From Zygnema cylindricum (taxonomy: Eukaryota > Streptophyta > Zygnematophyceae > Zygnematales > Zygnemataceae): a stretch of 64,000 nt of DNA. Below the pieces are notes generated by a model, which saw only the letters and a list, made by a program, of their open reading frames with translations, ran no database searches and was not told where the DNA came from. Made by a program: the position numbers and the translations under genes. The stretch covers positions 32,501 to 96,500 of the forward strand of contig JBBHKE010003383.1 in NCBI GenBank assembly GCA_037447655.1, in the 5' to 3' direction. This document shows, piece after piece, positions 11,182 through 20,145 of this stretch; the stretch's first letter is position 1; the number at the start of each line of letters is the position of its first letter.

Positions 11182-11633
11182 CATAGTTCAAAAGTAGGGG
11201 TTTTTCGTAGGCCTTTTGTAGGCCGCCTTTAGCGTAAGTTGTGTTACGAGCTTTCCGTGTGATCTTCTTAGATCGCTACTTTTATCAACGACCGCCCAAT
11301 TGTCCGAATCTGACGATAGTCCTATCGTAAGTTGTGTTATGGGCTTTTCATGCGATCTTCTTAGATTGTTACTTTCATCAACGACCGTCCGATTTTCCAA
11401 ATTTGACGCTTTAAAAAAAAAGTGACTCAAAACTCACAGAAAAATATTTTTTTGTCCAAATGTTTTTCAAAATTTAGACATGACATTTAATTCTCTATCG
11501 ATCGATGTGCAACTCAACCCTGTTACTATTTTATTTCATTTTGAGGCCATTACGATATGGGTCTAGTCGTATTATACGTTTTACGTACAATAGGCATATT
11601 GTATGGGCGACTTTCACCTACTTTAAAACTATG
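11182..11633. mobile_element. hAT MITE (CATAGTTC ends), copy 2
   Basis: 452 bp with the same ends (right end slightly decayed, TTTAAAACTATG) and perfect 8-bp duplications GAAAAGAG at 11174-11181 and 11634-11641. It has the same internal tandem block as copy 1. Confidence 0.85.
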
Positions 11634-11647
11634 GAAAAGAGTGAAAG

Positions 11648-11938
11648 CATAGTTCAAAAGTAGGTGAAAGGAGGCCCATACAATATGCCTATTGTATGCA
11701 AAATATGCAATATGACCTTAAGATCCATATTGTATTCCGACCAAATTGGACCAAATAAAACATCCGGACCAAAAATTGGACCAATTAAATCATTCGGACT
11801 AAATTTTTTCATTTACACCGTCAGATTCGGACGATCGGACAGTGTGATCTAAGAAGATCACATGAAAAGCCCATAACACAACTTAAGCCAAAGGCGCCGA
11901 CCAAAGGCCTACTAAAAAACGCCTACTTTTGAACTATG
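11648..11938. mobile_element. hAT MITE (CATAGTTC ends), copy 3
   Basis: 291 bp of the shorter subtype, starting CATAGTTCAAAAGTAGGTG and ending CGCCTACTTTTGAACTATG. It has perfect 8-bp duplications AGTGAAAG at 11640-11647 and 11939-11946. The interior has GGCCCATACAATATGCC and GGACCAAAT repeats shared with the copy at 48253-48556. Confidence 0.85.
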
Positions 11939-11946
11939 AGTGAAAG

Positions 11947-12825
11947 CCTAGTTGTTCAATACGTGGATTTTTTCCATTTTTTCCAGTTTCTACGTATTGT
12001 ATGTGACTTTTGAAAAATACGCAAAAAAACGTCTACTGTAAACTGAAACTGAAATATTACGGAAACTAATAAACAAAAAACTGAAACTGTTATAATTTTT
12101 ACGGAAACTGTACGGTAGTTTACAAAAAAAAATCGATGCACGTATCCGTACTTTGTGTTCGGTAAACCGAACAGAATGTACATGGATTGTACGGGAAAAT
12201 AATGTGACTTCTACAAATATTTCCAAAAATAGACGTTGCGGCGTCACACTAATTGAGCGCCGTGAGTTCAAATTTTGTACGGGCGTCTTCTTCAAATTTC
12301 GAAAAGAAGCCGCCATTATTACTTGAACAGCTGAACGCGAAAAATCACAGAAGCCGCCATTACCAACGCCACGACAGCAGTTAGTTAACTGTCATTGAAG
12401 TCGTTGACGAAGAAGTCACGGACCTCCAAAAAAGCGGCCATGCCCACGGAGAGGTAGAGAAAGAAGGACATGGCTGCATATCTGTGAAGGACAGGCAATT
12501 TTTTATAATAAAAATGCATTTCGCAGTAATCGAGCCTGCGCATGTATTCATTGATCTGAACCTTCCTGTAGTCCGTTCTCAACCAGTTGGTGTAGGCATT
12601 TAACCAATGGATTGGACTGTGAAAATAATATACTAAAATAATGTTTTTCACCGCTCATTTAACGAAAAGCGTACAAACTGCTGTACATGTTCAATTAATT
12701 TTTAAAAAAATGTACGGATTTGTACGGAAAAATTTCATTAACGTTTTTTTCAAATCGACCTCTCCAGTTTCTACGTATTGTACGCTCGTTCGAAACGTGC
12801 GTAAAATACGTTTTGAACAACTATG
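11947..12825. mobile_element. hAT-like element (CATAGTTGTTCAA ends) carrying an exon-like insert
   Basis: 879 bp. It begins CCTAGTTGTTCAATACG and ends CGTTTTGAACAACTATG, imperfect inverted repeats. A further inverted pair is not needed: CCAGTTTCTACGTATTGTA occurs near both ends in direct orientation. The flanks are AGTGAAAG at 11939-11946 and 12826-12833, an 8-bp duplication. It contains an exon-like minus-strand segment (12385-12616) and no transposase. It is therefore a candidate gene-fragment-carrying (Pack-type) hAT element. Confidence 0.65.
12385..12616 (-). pseudogene. exon-like fragment inside the hAT element, unidentified
   Basis: On the minus strand an acceptor-like TATTTTCACAG is followed by 232 nt open to a TAA at 12385. 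It encodes about 77 residues with natural composition: an aromatic/charged first half containing LNAYTNWLRTDYRK, then a hydrophobic stretch AAMSFFLYLSVGMAAF. It ends FFVNDFNDS. Base composition is more balanced than the flanking transposon DNA. I do not recognise the family. It reads like a terminal exon captured from a host gene, though chance cannot be excluded. Confidence 0.35.
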
Positions 12826-12833
12826 AGTGAAAG

Positions 12834-13298
12834 CGATGAAGTGGGCGGTTTTGGCTTATCGAAAAAGATATTCCTCAAATGGATTCTCGGCCGTATCTGA
12901 ATCTACGGAAACGCTGCGTACTCCACAAAGTCTTGCTTTGCATATAAGATCCCAGGCTGTGGGAATCATTTTTTTAAAAAATGTACGGTACTGTGCAATA
13001 CTGTACGGAGTGTAGCCTTTGACGGTCAGCGTCGGCCGTCAACCGCGCCGCCACCTGCCGGATTTTTCAAACTTCTTTTTAGGTTTGTCTTTAGCATGCT
13101 CAAATTCTTTCGTTTGTTTTTTTTTTTTGCAGATTTTAGGTTTTTAGCCACTAAAAAAAGTTGTGAGCACGTGGCAATGAATCTACCTTTGTTAATTGCT
13201 TCTATTTTTGGGATGACGCCTTGTAGTATTATTTATCCATGGATTCTTTTTCAACCAATCAAACGATTCCATCCGAGTAAAGCTGATATCATTAGACT
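12834..13298. other. no gene seen between repeats
   Basis: It contains a pre-insertion target sequence for the hAT cluster at its left end and AT-rich sequence with an 11-T run near 13118. Short open frames (12827-13377) have no recognisable motif. Confidence 0.4.
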
Positions 13299-14089
13299 TA
13301 GGCTGCGGCCCCATGTAGTTGTAACTTAGCGTACTTACTTTGTATTTTAGCGCGGATCCGGCGGACCCGGATTTCAAGTGTCTCTATGTGTTCATTCGAA
13401 ATTGTTACTTAAGTTTGTGACAATTGTATACGTCGACAACGCCCGTGACGGCTGTCACCGTATACAATTTGTGATGACGCACCATATTTTTTTGTAACTT
13501 TTTGAAGTGTCGCAAGACACATCGTACTTTTTGAAACGATTTGCGGATTTGGTATGTCGCGTGTCTTTGCGTGACATCGTTGACGTAGAGCCTTGCACCC
13601 GTGGCTGTGCAAAATGCCTTTGCGTAAACCTCTCCCGTCCGGCCGCCATTACTTCGCAGATTTTTCACGTTCGCAGACTTTTCAACTTTGCGTGAAATGA
13701 CACTGCAGCGTCGAGACCCCTGAAAAAAAAGAACCGTACAACATGCAAGCCGACAAAAACAAACAAACCCTGTACTTTTTTTTGTCGTCAAAAACTTCTA
13801 AAATCTTTTCACACGTGGGAATATATTTTCAGATTGGTGTAGACGGATTTGCTTAGCTTAAAACACATTGCCGATGTGTTTTATGATAATTTTGAAAATG
13901 ACGTGACAGTGGGTCGAAAAAACGCAACACGACAAATTTTCGTACATCCTAAGTTCAAGAATGACGCAAATTGTACTCTACAAATTTGCAATTTCTTCGT
14001 ACGGTCGCAACTTAGGCAGTACGGCGCTAAGTTATATAGGAAAACGACAGAAAAAAACCCGAACTTAGCCACATGGGGCCGCAGCCTTA
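13299..14089. mobile_element. paired repeat family, copy 2
   Basis: 791 bp with better-preserved terminal inverted repeats than copy 1: left TTAGGCTGCGGCCCCATGT, right ACATGGGGCCGCAGCCTTA. The interior aligns with 1179-1962, including GTAACTTAGCG, GGATCCGGCGGACCCGG and GGCAGTACGGCGCTAAGTT. A second partial right-end word (GGGCCGCAGCCT) occurs at 14118. The minus-strand open frames within are not protein-like. Confidence 0.65.
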
Positions 14090-14230
14090 GGAAAGTACGA
14101 CAAGAAAAGACAAAATGGGCCGCAGCCTGACGCTCGGAACAAAAAATGAGCGGCAGTCGGCAGAAAATTAGCGGCTGTCCATTCCACGTACCGGTTGACC
14201 AATCATCAAGCGGTCGTCAGTTCGAAATAA

Positions 14231-14251
14231 TGACGTCACTTAGTGACGTCA
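14231..14251. promoter_or_regulatory. twin TGACGTCA palindromes upstream of the RING gene
   Basis: Two perfect 8-bp palindromes TGACGTCA at 14231-14238 and 14244-14251, separated by 5 bp, about 730 bp upstream of the RING-H2 start codon. TGACGTCA is the known C-box/CRE core for bZIP factors. Use as a promoter element is inferred from sequence and position only. Confidence 0.45.
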
Positions 14252-14374
14252 GTATCTGGAATTCCTGCCTGACGGTTCCCAAATGGCCATTGGAGTGGTC
14301 GGCGAGTCAAGATAATTCGATGGTGCGCACGTGTGCGTAATTCTCGGTATTAAAGAGAGCCGTGGGAATCACTT

Positions 14375-14977
14375 TCTCCTCGTCCGTCACTCCCTTCCTC
14401 TTCCCTCCTCTCTCCCCTCTCCTTCTCGTCCCTCTCTCCTTCTCGCCCCTCTCTATCCCCTCCCTCCCACACTCCCCCTCATCGATTTTCAATCCCTCTT
14501 CCGTCATTCTCTACCACTCTCCCTTCTTTCTCCCTTCGCTCACACGTGTTTCTTTTCCCTTTATTTCGTTTCTCTCTCCCACTCGCCACCTTTTCTCCTC
14601 CTCCCTCTCCCCCTCCTCCCTTCTCCCTTCCACAACTCTCTTCCTACCTTATCTCCTCCCCCCACTTTAACGCGGATTTTTTTTATCTTTACACCTTTAT
14701 CCTCTCTATCTCTCCTCTTCCTTACGCCTCTGCCCCTCCACTACCTCTTCTTTCTCCCTCCTCTCTTTCCCTTCTCTCTCTCCCTCCCCTCTCTCCCAAA
14801 TACATCTTTCCCTTGTTTCCATTTTTCACGGAATTTCCTTCCTGTCTCCTTCCTCTCTCTACCCTCTATCTCTCCTCTCACCCTTCTCTATCCATCTCCC
14901 TCCTGTTTCACTTTTCCACCTCCACTTCCCTCCTCCCCCTCCCCTCCCTCTCTCCCTCCCCTTCTCTCCCTCCAATC
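14375..14977. repeat. polypyrimidine tract abutting the RING-H2 start codon
   Basis: About 600 bp that are almost all C/T on the coding strand, ending just before the ATG at 14978. It stays open in several frames and would encode only Ser/Pro/Leu/Phe low-complexity sequence. I therefore treat it as promoter/5' UTR and not as an N-terminal extension. Confidence 0.75.
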
Positions 14978-16036
14978 ATGATCCTCCCTCCCCGCCCCTC
15001 TGTGGAGCCCCACCCCCAAAGCTCCGGCTTCCCTGCCCCCCTACTGGACTCCTTCGTCCTTATCTTCCTATCCCTCGCCACCCTCCTCCTCCTCCTCGTC
15101 CTCGGCTTCAGAATAAGGAAGGTGTGGGGCGTGGCCTATCCTCCTCTCGCCTCTCCTCTTCAAAGGGAGGGAGGAGGGGAGAGAGGAGAGGGAGAGCGAG
15201 AGGGAGGGGGAGGAGGGGGAGAGGAGAACGGGTTGAGTGAGGAGGCTATTGGTGTCGTGGGGAAGATGTATGCATTTAGAGTGGGGTGGGAGGAAGAGGA
15301 TGGAGGGAAGGAGGGGGAGAAGGAGAGGAGGAAGGAGGGGGGAGAGGGAGAGGAGGAGGGGAAGGAGGAGGGGGAGGAGAAAGAGGAGGAGGAGGAGGAG
15401 GAGGAGGGAGAGGGACGGTACGGGAGGGAGTGTACGGTGTGTTTGGGAGAATATGATAAGGGAGAGATTTTGAGGAAGCTTAACACGTGTGGACACGCTT
15501 TCCATAAGGTAAGAAGGGGTACTGGGAGAGGGGAGGAGAGGGGAGGAGAGGGGAGGAGAGGGGAGGAGAGGGGGTGGAGACAGAGTGAGGGGGGAAGGAA
15601 GAGGTTCAAAATTGATGCAAGTTTCAGAATTGAAAAAAAAGGAATTGAGTTTAATGTGACCTCAAATTTTTTCGATTTCAAGTTTTTTTTTTTGTTTTGT
15701 TTTTTACTGAAACTGCGGTTGTCGACTTTATGGTAAAAGTCAATAATTTCAATTCTTTCGTTTTCTTTTTAAATCAGATGCTTTCTTTTTTCCTTCTTTC
15801 TTTTCAGTTTTTTGATTAAATTTATGTTATCTTATTCTTTTTCCATTTATGTTTTTTTTGACAATGAACCCATTTTTTTTTTGTTTTTTTTTTTTCTGCA
15901 GAATTGCATCAATGTTTGGCTACGGACAAATATTTCTTGTCCTCTCTGTCGTACTGTATTGCAGTACAAAATGGAAGAAAATGACAAAAAAAGCATGGAT
16001 GACCTTCGAACTAGTACACTTATTATTGGACCCTGA
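14978..16036 (+). CDS. ATL-type RING-H2 E3 ubiquitin ligase-like protein, C-terminus cut by a MITE
   Basis: Exons 14978-15508 and 15902-16036, with GTAAGA and CTGCAG splice sites and phase 0. The start is the ATG right after the pyrimidine tract. It is followed by a short Pro-rich lumenal part, one membrane segment (residues about 22-46, FVLIFLSLATLLLLLVLGF), a Gly/Glu/Arg-rich polypurine-encoded linker, and a RING-H2 finger (residues 152-193). The zinc ligands fit C-X2-C-X15-C-X1-H-X2-H-X2-C-X10-C-X2-C, with W in VWLRTN. The intron falls exactly between the ligand pairs. Membrane-anchored RING-H2 proteins of this layout (ATL family) transfer ubiquitin with an E2; the substrate is unknown. 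The frame ends in TGA at 16034-16036, created by the inserted element at 16034-16253. The older C-terminus lies at 16259-16447. Confidence 0.85.
15521..15571. repeat. 10-bp tandem repeat in RING intron 1
   Basis: About five copies of GGGGAGGAGA just inside the donor of intron 1 (15509-15901). The rest of the intron is AT-rich with long T runs before the acceptor. Confidence 0.7.
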
Positions 16037-16253
16037 TAGGAAAAAGAGTCAATCGGAATGCGCTCACAAATACTTAAATGTCTCAATGCGGAAGCGATAT
16101 TAAAATGAACTCAAACATTATAACACATCAAAAGCGCATAATCCAAGATAGAGAGAAATTAAATACTCAATAACATAAACTCATATTAACTCAATTCTTA
16201 AACAGTACACTTCTCTTAATTCATTCCTCCTTAATTGACTCTTTTTCCTATCA
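16034..16253. mobile_element. 220-bp MITE inserted in the RING gene coding sequence
   Basis: The ends are inverted repeats of about 20 bp: TGATAGGAAAAAGAGTCAAT at 16034-16053, with its reverse complement ending CCTATCA at 16253. They are flanked by GACCC at 16029-16033 and 16254-16258. The interior is AT-rich with no open frame. The first six bases supply two stop codons (TGA TAG) in the RING frame. No GT donor exists at its left edge, so clean removal by splicing is not obvious, although CAG is formed at its right edge. Confidence 0.75.
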
Positions 16254-16258
16254 GACCC

Positions 16259-16447
16259 CATTTGAATTCCATTTCAGAAAATTATGATAACGATAATTTA
16301 CAAAATACAACAGTAATTGTGAATGTGGACTGCTTGAATCAAAGCAATTCGGGATCGAGAGGAGGAGGCGAGAGAGGAGAGAGAGGAGAGAAAGAGAGAA
16401 GAAAGAAGGAGGATAATGATTGTTTTGTTGAGATTCCTATCCAGTAA
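16259..16447 (+). pseudogene. stranded C-terminal coding segment of the RING-H2 gene
   Basis: Immediately after the right-hand GACCC duplication the frame that ran through exon 2 continues for 62 codons and ends in TAA (16445-16447). It contains a polar segment (NYDNDNLQNTTVIVNVDC), a GERGERGEKER stretch like the Glu/Arg repeats elsewhere in the gene, and an acidic tail ending FVEIPIQ. Before insertion the protein would have been about 283 residues; with the insertion it is 221. If a transcript splices around the insertion, this could still be used. Confidence 0.6.
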
Positions 16448-17504
16448 AAATAATTTCCGCTTGTTTCTTAATTTAAATAAAAGAAACGGTAAAGGAAAAC
16501 GGAAGAAAGAATTTGTGGTAAAAGAAAATGTTAATAAAATAAAAGGCAAAGGTTGCCTTTTTATGTTTTTGAAGATTTTATTTTCAAATTTTGCGGAACA
16601 AAGACAAATAAAAGTTTGTTTTTAAATAGCACTCTTAGAATTAGAGCACAAGTTGGGAAAATACAAAATTTTACAGCTATTTTCCCTTCTTTTTAAAATT
16701 TTTGAAAATAGGCCCGTTAGTTAATTTTTTTTGGTTCATTATTGTTTTTTATTTGTGGGTTATATAACCTCATTTTTGTTAATGTACGGGAAGTTTATTT
16801 GAGCTCATTTGGAATTTTGATTTTGTGGTTGTCAATTTATGCACACATTCTTCCCCAACGAGGATATTACTATTTGTACGGTTTTGTTGTTTTTTTTTTT
16901 TTTTTTTTTTTTTCTTTTTCCTTATTTTCATTTGTTTTCATTTATTTTCATTTGGAACCTAATTTCAAACTTTTGTGAGGAAAAAAATTCATCCCCGCAC
17001 CGTAGCTTTTATTTTTTCGCCACACTATATGAGTTCCAACCAAAGTGAGCCACGTAGGTGAGAGGATGTTTATGATCCGATCTTACGGAGGATTCTGCAA
17101 GATATCACGGCCGAAAAACGTATCCGTACGTAAACTGGAACCCCTAACGAATATGCGAATATGCGACCTTACCTTTTTTAATTGATGCTACTTTATTTTG
17201 ACTTTTTACAGTTTTCTGGCCAAAGCGTTATGTCTTGTCCGTTTGTCCATATCTTCTCGCTCAAGTACATTTTCATGACGCTATGCCTACGTTGCGATGG
17301 ACCATGTTATCCATTTTCGTCCTTTTATCATGCCTCTCTTTTGGATTGCCACGCTGTCTTTTGTCGTTTTGGGGGACATTTACCCCTTATGTGTAGCGCA
17401 TTTATTGCACAATTTGCATTGTGTAGCAAATTTGAGCGGCTATATGATCTTCACAATGCGAATGTCCTAATCGACATTTCTGATTTTTATAAACTGAGGC
17501 CGGA
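16448..17504. other. RING gene 3' flank, no gene seen
   Basis: AT-rich. AATAAA-type words at 16535-16540 and 16609-16614 could serve as polyadenylation signals. There is a T run at 16888-16912. A plus-strand frame at 17216-17516 follows an acceptor-like TTTTTACAG and is Cys/Phe-rich, but I recognise no domain. Confidence 0.4.
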
Positions 17505-18565
17505 CTTACATTAGCGAAAAAGTGGGGATGTTTACTGAAAGCCGTACCATTTCCTACATGTCATTTCCTACATGTCAGTACCACTTTTCCAATATTGCAA
17601 GAAAAACATCTTTACGGAAGAATATCCAAGGTTGTGGCCGTAAAAACTGACCGTCGAATGCACTGCTCTTTTTATCCGTAACGGCACGTTTCTAATCTTA
17701 CAGTGTATGGTGAATGTCCTCAACGATGATACTTTTGCACACACTGAACGTGTAAAAATGGGCCGCGTGGAAAAGAAAAAAAATCCACGATGAATGCGCT
17801 ATTATGTGCGTACACGTCGCATGGGCCATGTGCCTTCCGCCAGGGTGGATGTGAATCCGCCGAAATTATCGCGTCACACTCCCACCATCAAAGTTTGCCG
17901 CCGCCTTTTTGTCGTTACGTTTTCAAATTTTAGATAGTACACCGCGCATCGTAATTAGAGTAATGAAAAACTTAGAGTAAAAAAATAGAAAAAAATAATT
18001 AGAGTAATTTGCTCTAATTTATGTGATAGAACTGTTTCAAAAAGGAATTTATTATAATTTATGCGGTGTACTCTAATTTGGCAAGCTAATATCCTCTATT
18101 GTAAATAAGGTATTCGTACAGAATCTGACAAAACGTACAGTTTATCGTCACTATGAAGTTTGCACTACGCGGTTTGTTAAAACGTAGTTACATGATAATG
18201 GCCAGTATTAAATCATTATTTGTATTTTTTTACTTATACAAGTACAAATTTGCATGGTCGGACGTCGTCCGTACTCCACACTATTTAAAACGAACATATA
18301 TTAGAATTAAATACGCTAATTAAACCTTACCTTAAATATCATAATGAAAAAAATAGAATCATTTACTCTATTTGATGTGATAGAGTCGAAATTTCGAGCG
18401 ACCGAATTAGAGGAATTTACTCTAATTACGATTCGTGGTGTACATGATAATGCACTCTGTACGAGTCATTAATTACCTCCGGTGGTACAAATATTACCTC
18501 CGCTTGTACAGATGTTACCTTCGCTGGTGCAGATTGCTTTCAAAATTTGCCTTCGAAGATTCTTT
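17505..18565 (+). repeat. dispersed repeat (copy 1), split by a TA-inserted MITE
   Basis: 17505-17937 and 18443-18565 together match the reverse complement of 47630-48140. Shared landmarks are TTAGCGAAAAA, GTCCAAGGTT-type words, GGCACATGG/CCATGTGCC, GGCGGATTC/GAATCCGCC, and a run of TACCTCCG/GGTACA units (18475-18535). In the other copy the two parts adjoin, which marks 17940-18440 as an insertion. No coding function is recognised. Confidence 0.6.
17940..18440. mobile_element. CACCG-family MITE with an empty-site proof
   Basis: 501 bp, TA then CACCGCGCATCGTAATTAG at the left, and CTAATTACGATTCGTGGTG then TA at the right. The sister repeat at 47.6-48.1 kb lacks it and has a single TA at the matching place (GGGTAGTA then TATTTAATGC), so insertion duplicated TA. 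That is the target habit of Tc1/mariner elements. Interiors match 26449-26967 and 49591-50023. Confidence 0.75.
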
Positions 18566-18577
18566 GAAGATTTTATG

Positions 18578-18830
18578 TAGTGTTGTGTATCGGTAAAAAT
18601 ATATCGCGATAACACCGATACCGATAGTTATGGGTTATCGAACGGTCAGAGGTTTCGATATATCGATCTCAGACCAACAAATTCCATATCGGCGATAACT
18701 TATAAAAATATAGTATGCATACAATAGTACTTTATAACATACTTTATTATATTATTTACTTTATAAAGCGTGGCATGCCACGTATAAGAATCTGTTCCGT
18801 CTCTGTTTAACTGGGATTAATTACTTTTTG
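18578..18830. mobile_element. hAT-like element (TAGTGTTGTGTATCGG end), truncated copy
   Basis: It starts TAGTGTTGTGTATCGGTAA followed by the same TATCG-rich subterminal array and ATATAGTATGCATACAAT as in the 50447-51341 copy. The right end and second target duplication are not found, so it is truncated or rearranged. A right end of a CACCG-family element (GCGATTGGCGGTG) stops at 19124, directly beside the retrotransposon. Confidence 0.6.
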
Positions 18831-19130
18831 AAAAACAAATCTACGAAAAGTCATTAAATGTAACTGCGCATGCATGTGAATGTGCACTGGAAAAAGAAAC
18901 GTAAACTCGAATATTCAGATTTTGGCGCAATAATTGTCAAATTTTGTAAGGATACATATACTAATGAAGACATCAATACGGCGGGCATTTATTATTCGAA
19001 AAAACCCCAAATTAGAGTTAGTGATTAATTAGTTGGTATATATGTTTTTTTTTTCCCAATTAGCGTTAATAGCACTATTTGTTTTTCGTTGTTTATTCTT
19101 TAACTCTAATAGCGATTGGCGGTGTACACA

Positions 19131-19407
19131 TGTAATAAGATTTCCTACCTCTCAAAAAATCCAATTACTACACCCAATTTCAACCACACATTCCAAACAT
19201 TGGGAAATACACATCCACATTGGAAAGCACTCACGTAAAGATAAACTTTAAATTAGTAAAAGCTTCTGTCCACATAATATTAGCTTGGTCTCTTGCCCTA
19301 GTGGCTCAACCCATTCTTTTAAAGTGTTTTCCACTACTCGCCACTCTTGAATAATTTTATCTCTTAACTACTAAAACACTACTTAGTTAGTAAGAGATTT
19401 CAGTGCA
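19131..19407 (-). repeat. 3' LTR of the Ty3/gypsy element
   Basis: 277 bp; on the element's own strand it runs TGCACTG...ATTACA. It aligns over its whole length with 25671-25946, including TCCACATTGGAAAGCACTC and TTTCCACTACTCGCCACTC. No clear polypurine tract is visible just before it. Confidence 0.85.
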
Positions 19408-20145
19408 AAAATGACATTAGTCCAATTTGGTTTTAATTGCTCAAGACCTAGATCAATCGGAATTTCCACAAGCTTTTCCAAAGGAAAAGATGTTTACTCT
19501 TCTCTTAGACTTCACTTTTTATCCATCATCGCCCTGGACAATCCGGGCTAGAGTCGACGCTCCGTTGAATAGGTTTTACTTTGGCCAATCATTGACCAGC
19601 TAGGACTCAGAGTGACCAATGCAAAAGCGTGCGAAATCTCTCACTAACTACGTACCATTTATAACCAATCGAACACAACTTTTCACTACGTAACATTTAC
19701 GTGCAAAAGTGCGTGCAATTCAAAAGACGACTTTACACAGACGCGCATCACAAATTTCACACGCGAAACTGCTTACAAAATTTTGAAAGTGATGTTTCGT
19801 ACTAAAAATTGTAGGAAACGAACCATCTTGCGTACCAAACGAAATATTGATTCATTTGGTACATTGTGAACGTGCGCTTGAAACTCCGCGGCTAGTTTGA
19901 CCTTTAACCCGTTACTATGAACACCCATTCGTTATTTTGACCTCGCGCTATCGTCTAAATACACCAATCGTTATATCTTTTAAAATACAACTCTAAATCA
20001 TGTGATTCTTTCGTGGACATCTACCAAATTCACTACTCTATATTTATAACACCTAAACCAATTTACGAAATAGTTCGATCCACTGTTATTGTCACATCAT
20101 CACTTGCTTATTTTTAACTAACTTTAGTCAAAACACATTATATTC

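Noticed and set aside
14331-14977. Long plus-strand open frames through the pyrimidine tract before the RING gene
   Set aside because: Only Ser/Pro/Leu/Phe low-complexity sequence; open in several frames because C/T-only DNA lacks stops. The ATG at 14978 starts recognisable protein.
16034-16253. Insertion as an introner (a transposon spliced out as a new intron)
   Set aside because: A CAG exists at the right edge but no GT or GC donor at the left edge; the simpler reading is a disruptive MITE. RNA could reopen this.
17182-17514. Cys-rich plus-strand frame with an acceptor-like site
   Set aside because: No recognisable domain, no partner exon, and adjoining transposon sequence; left as unassigned.
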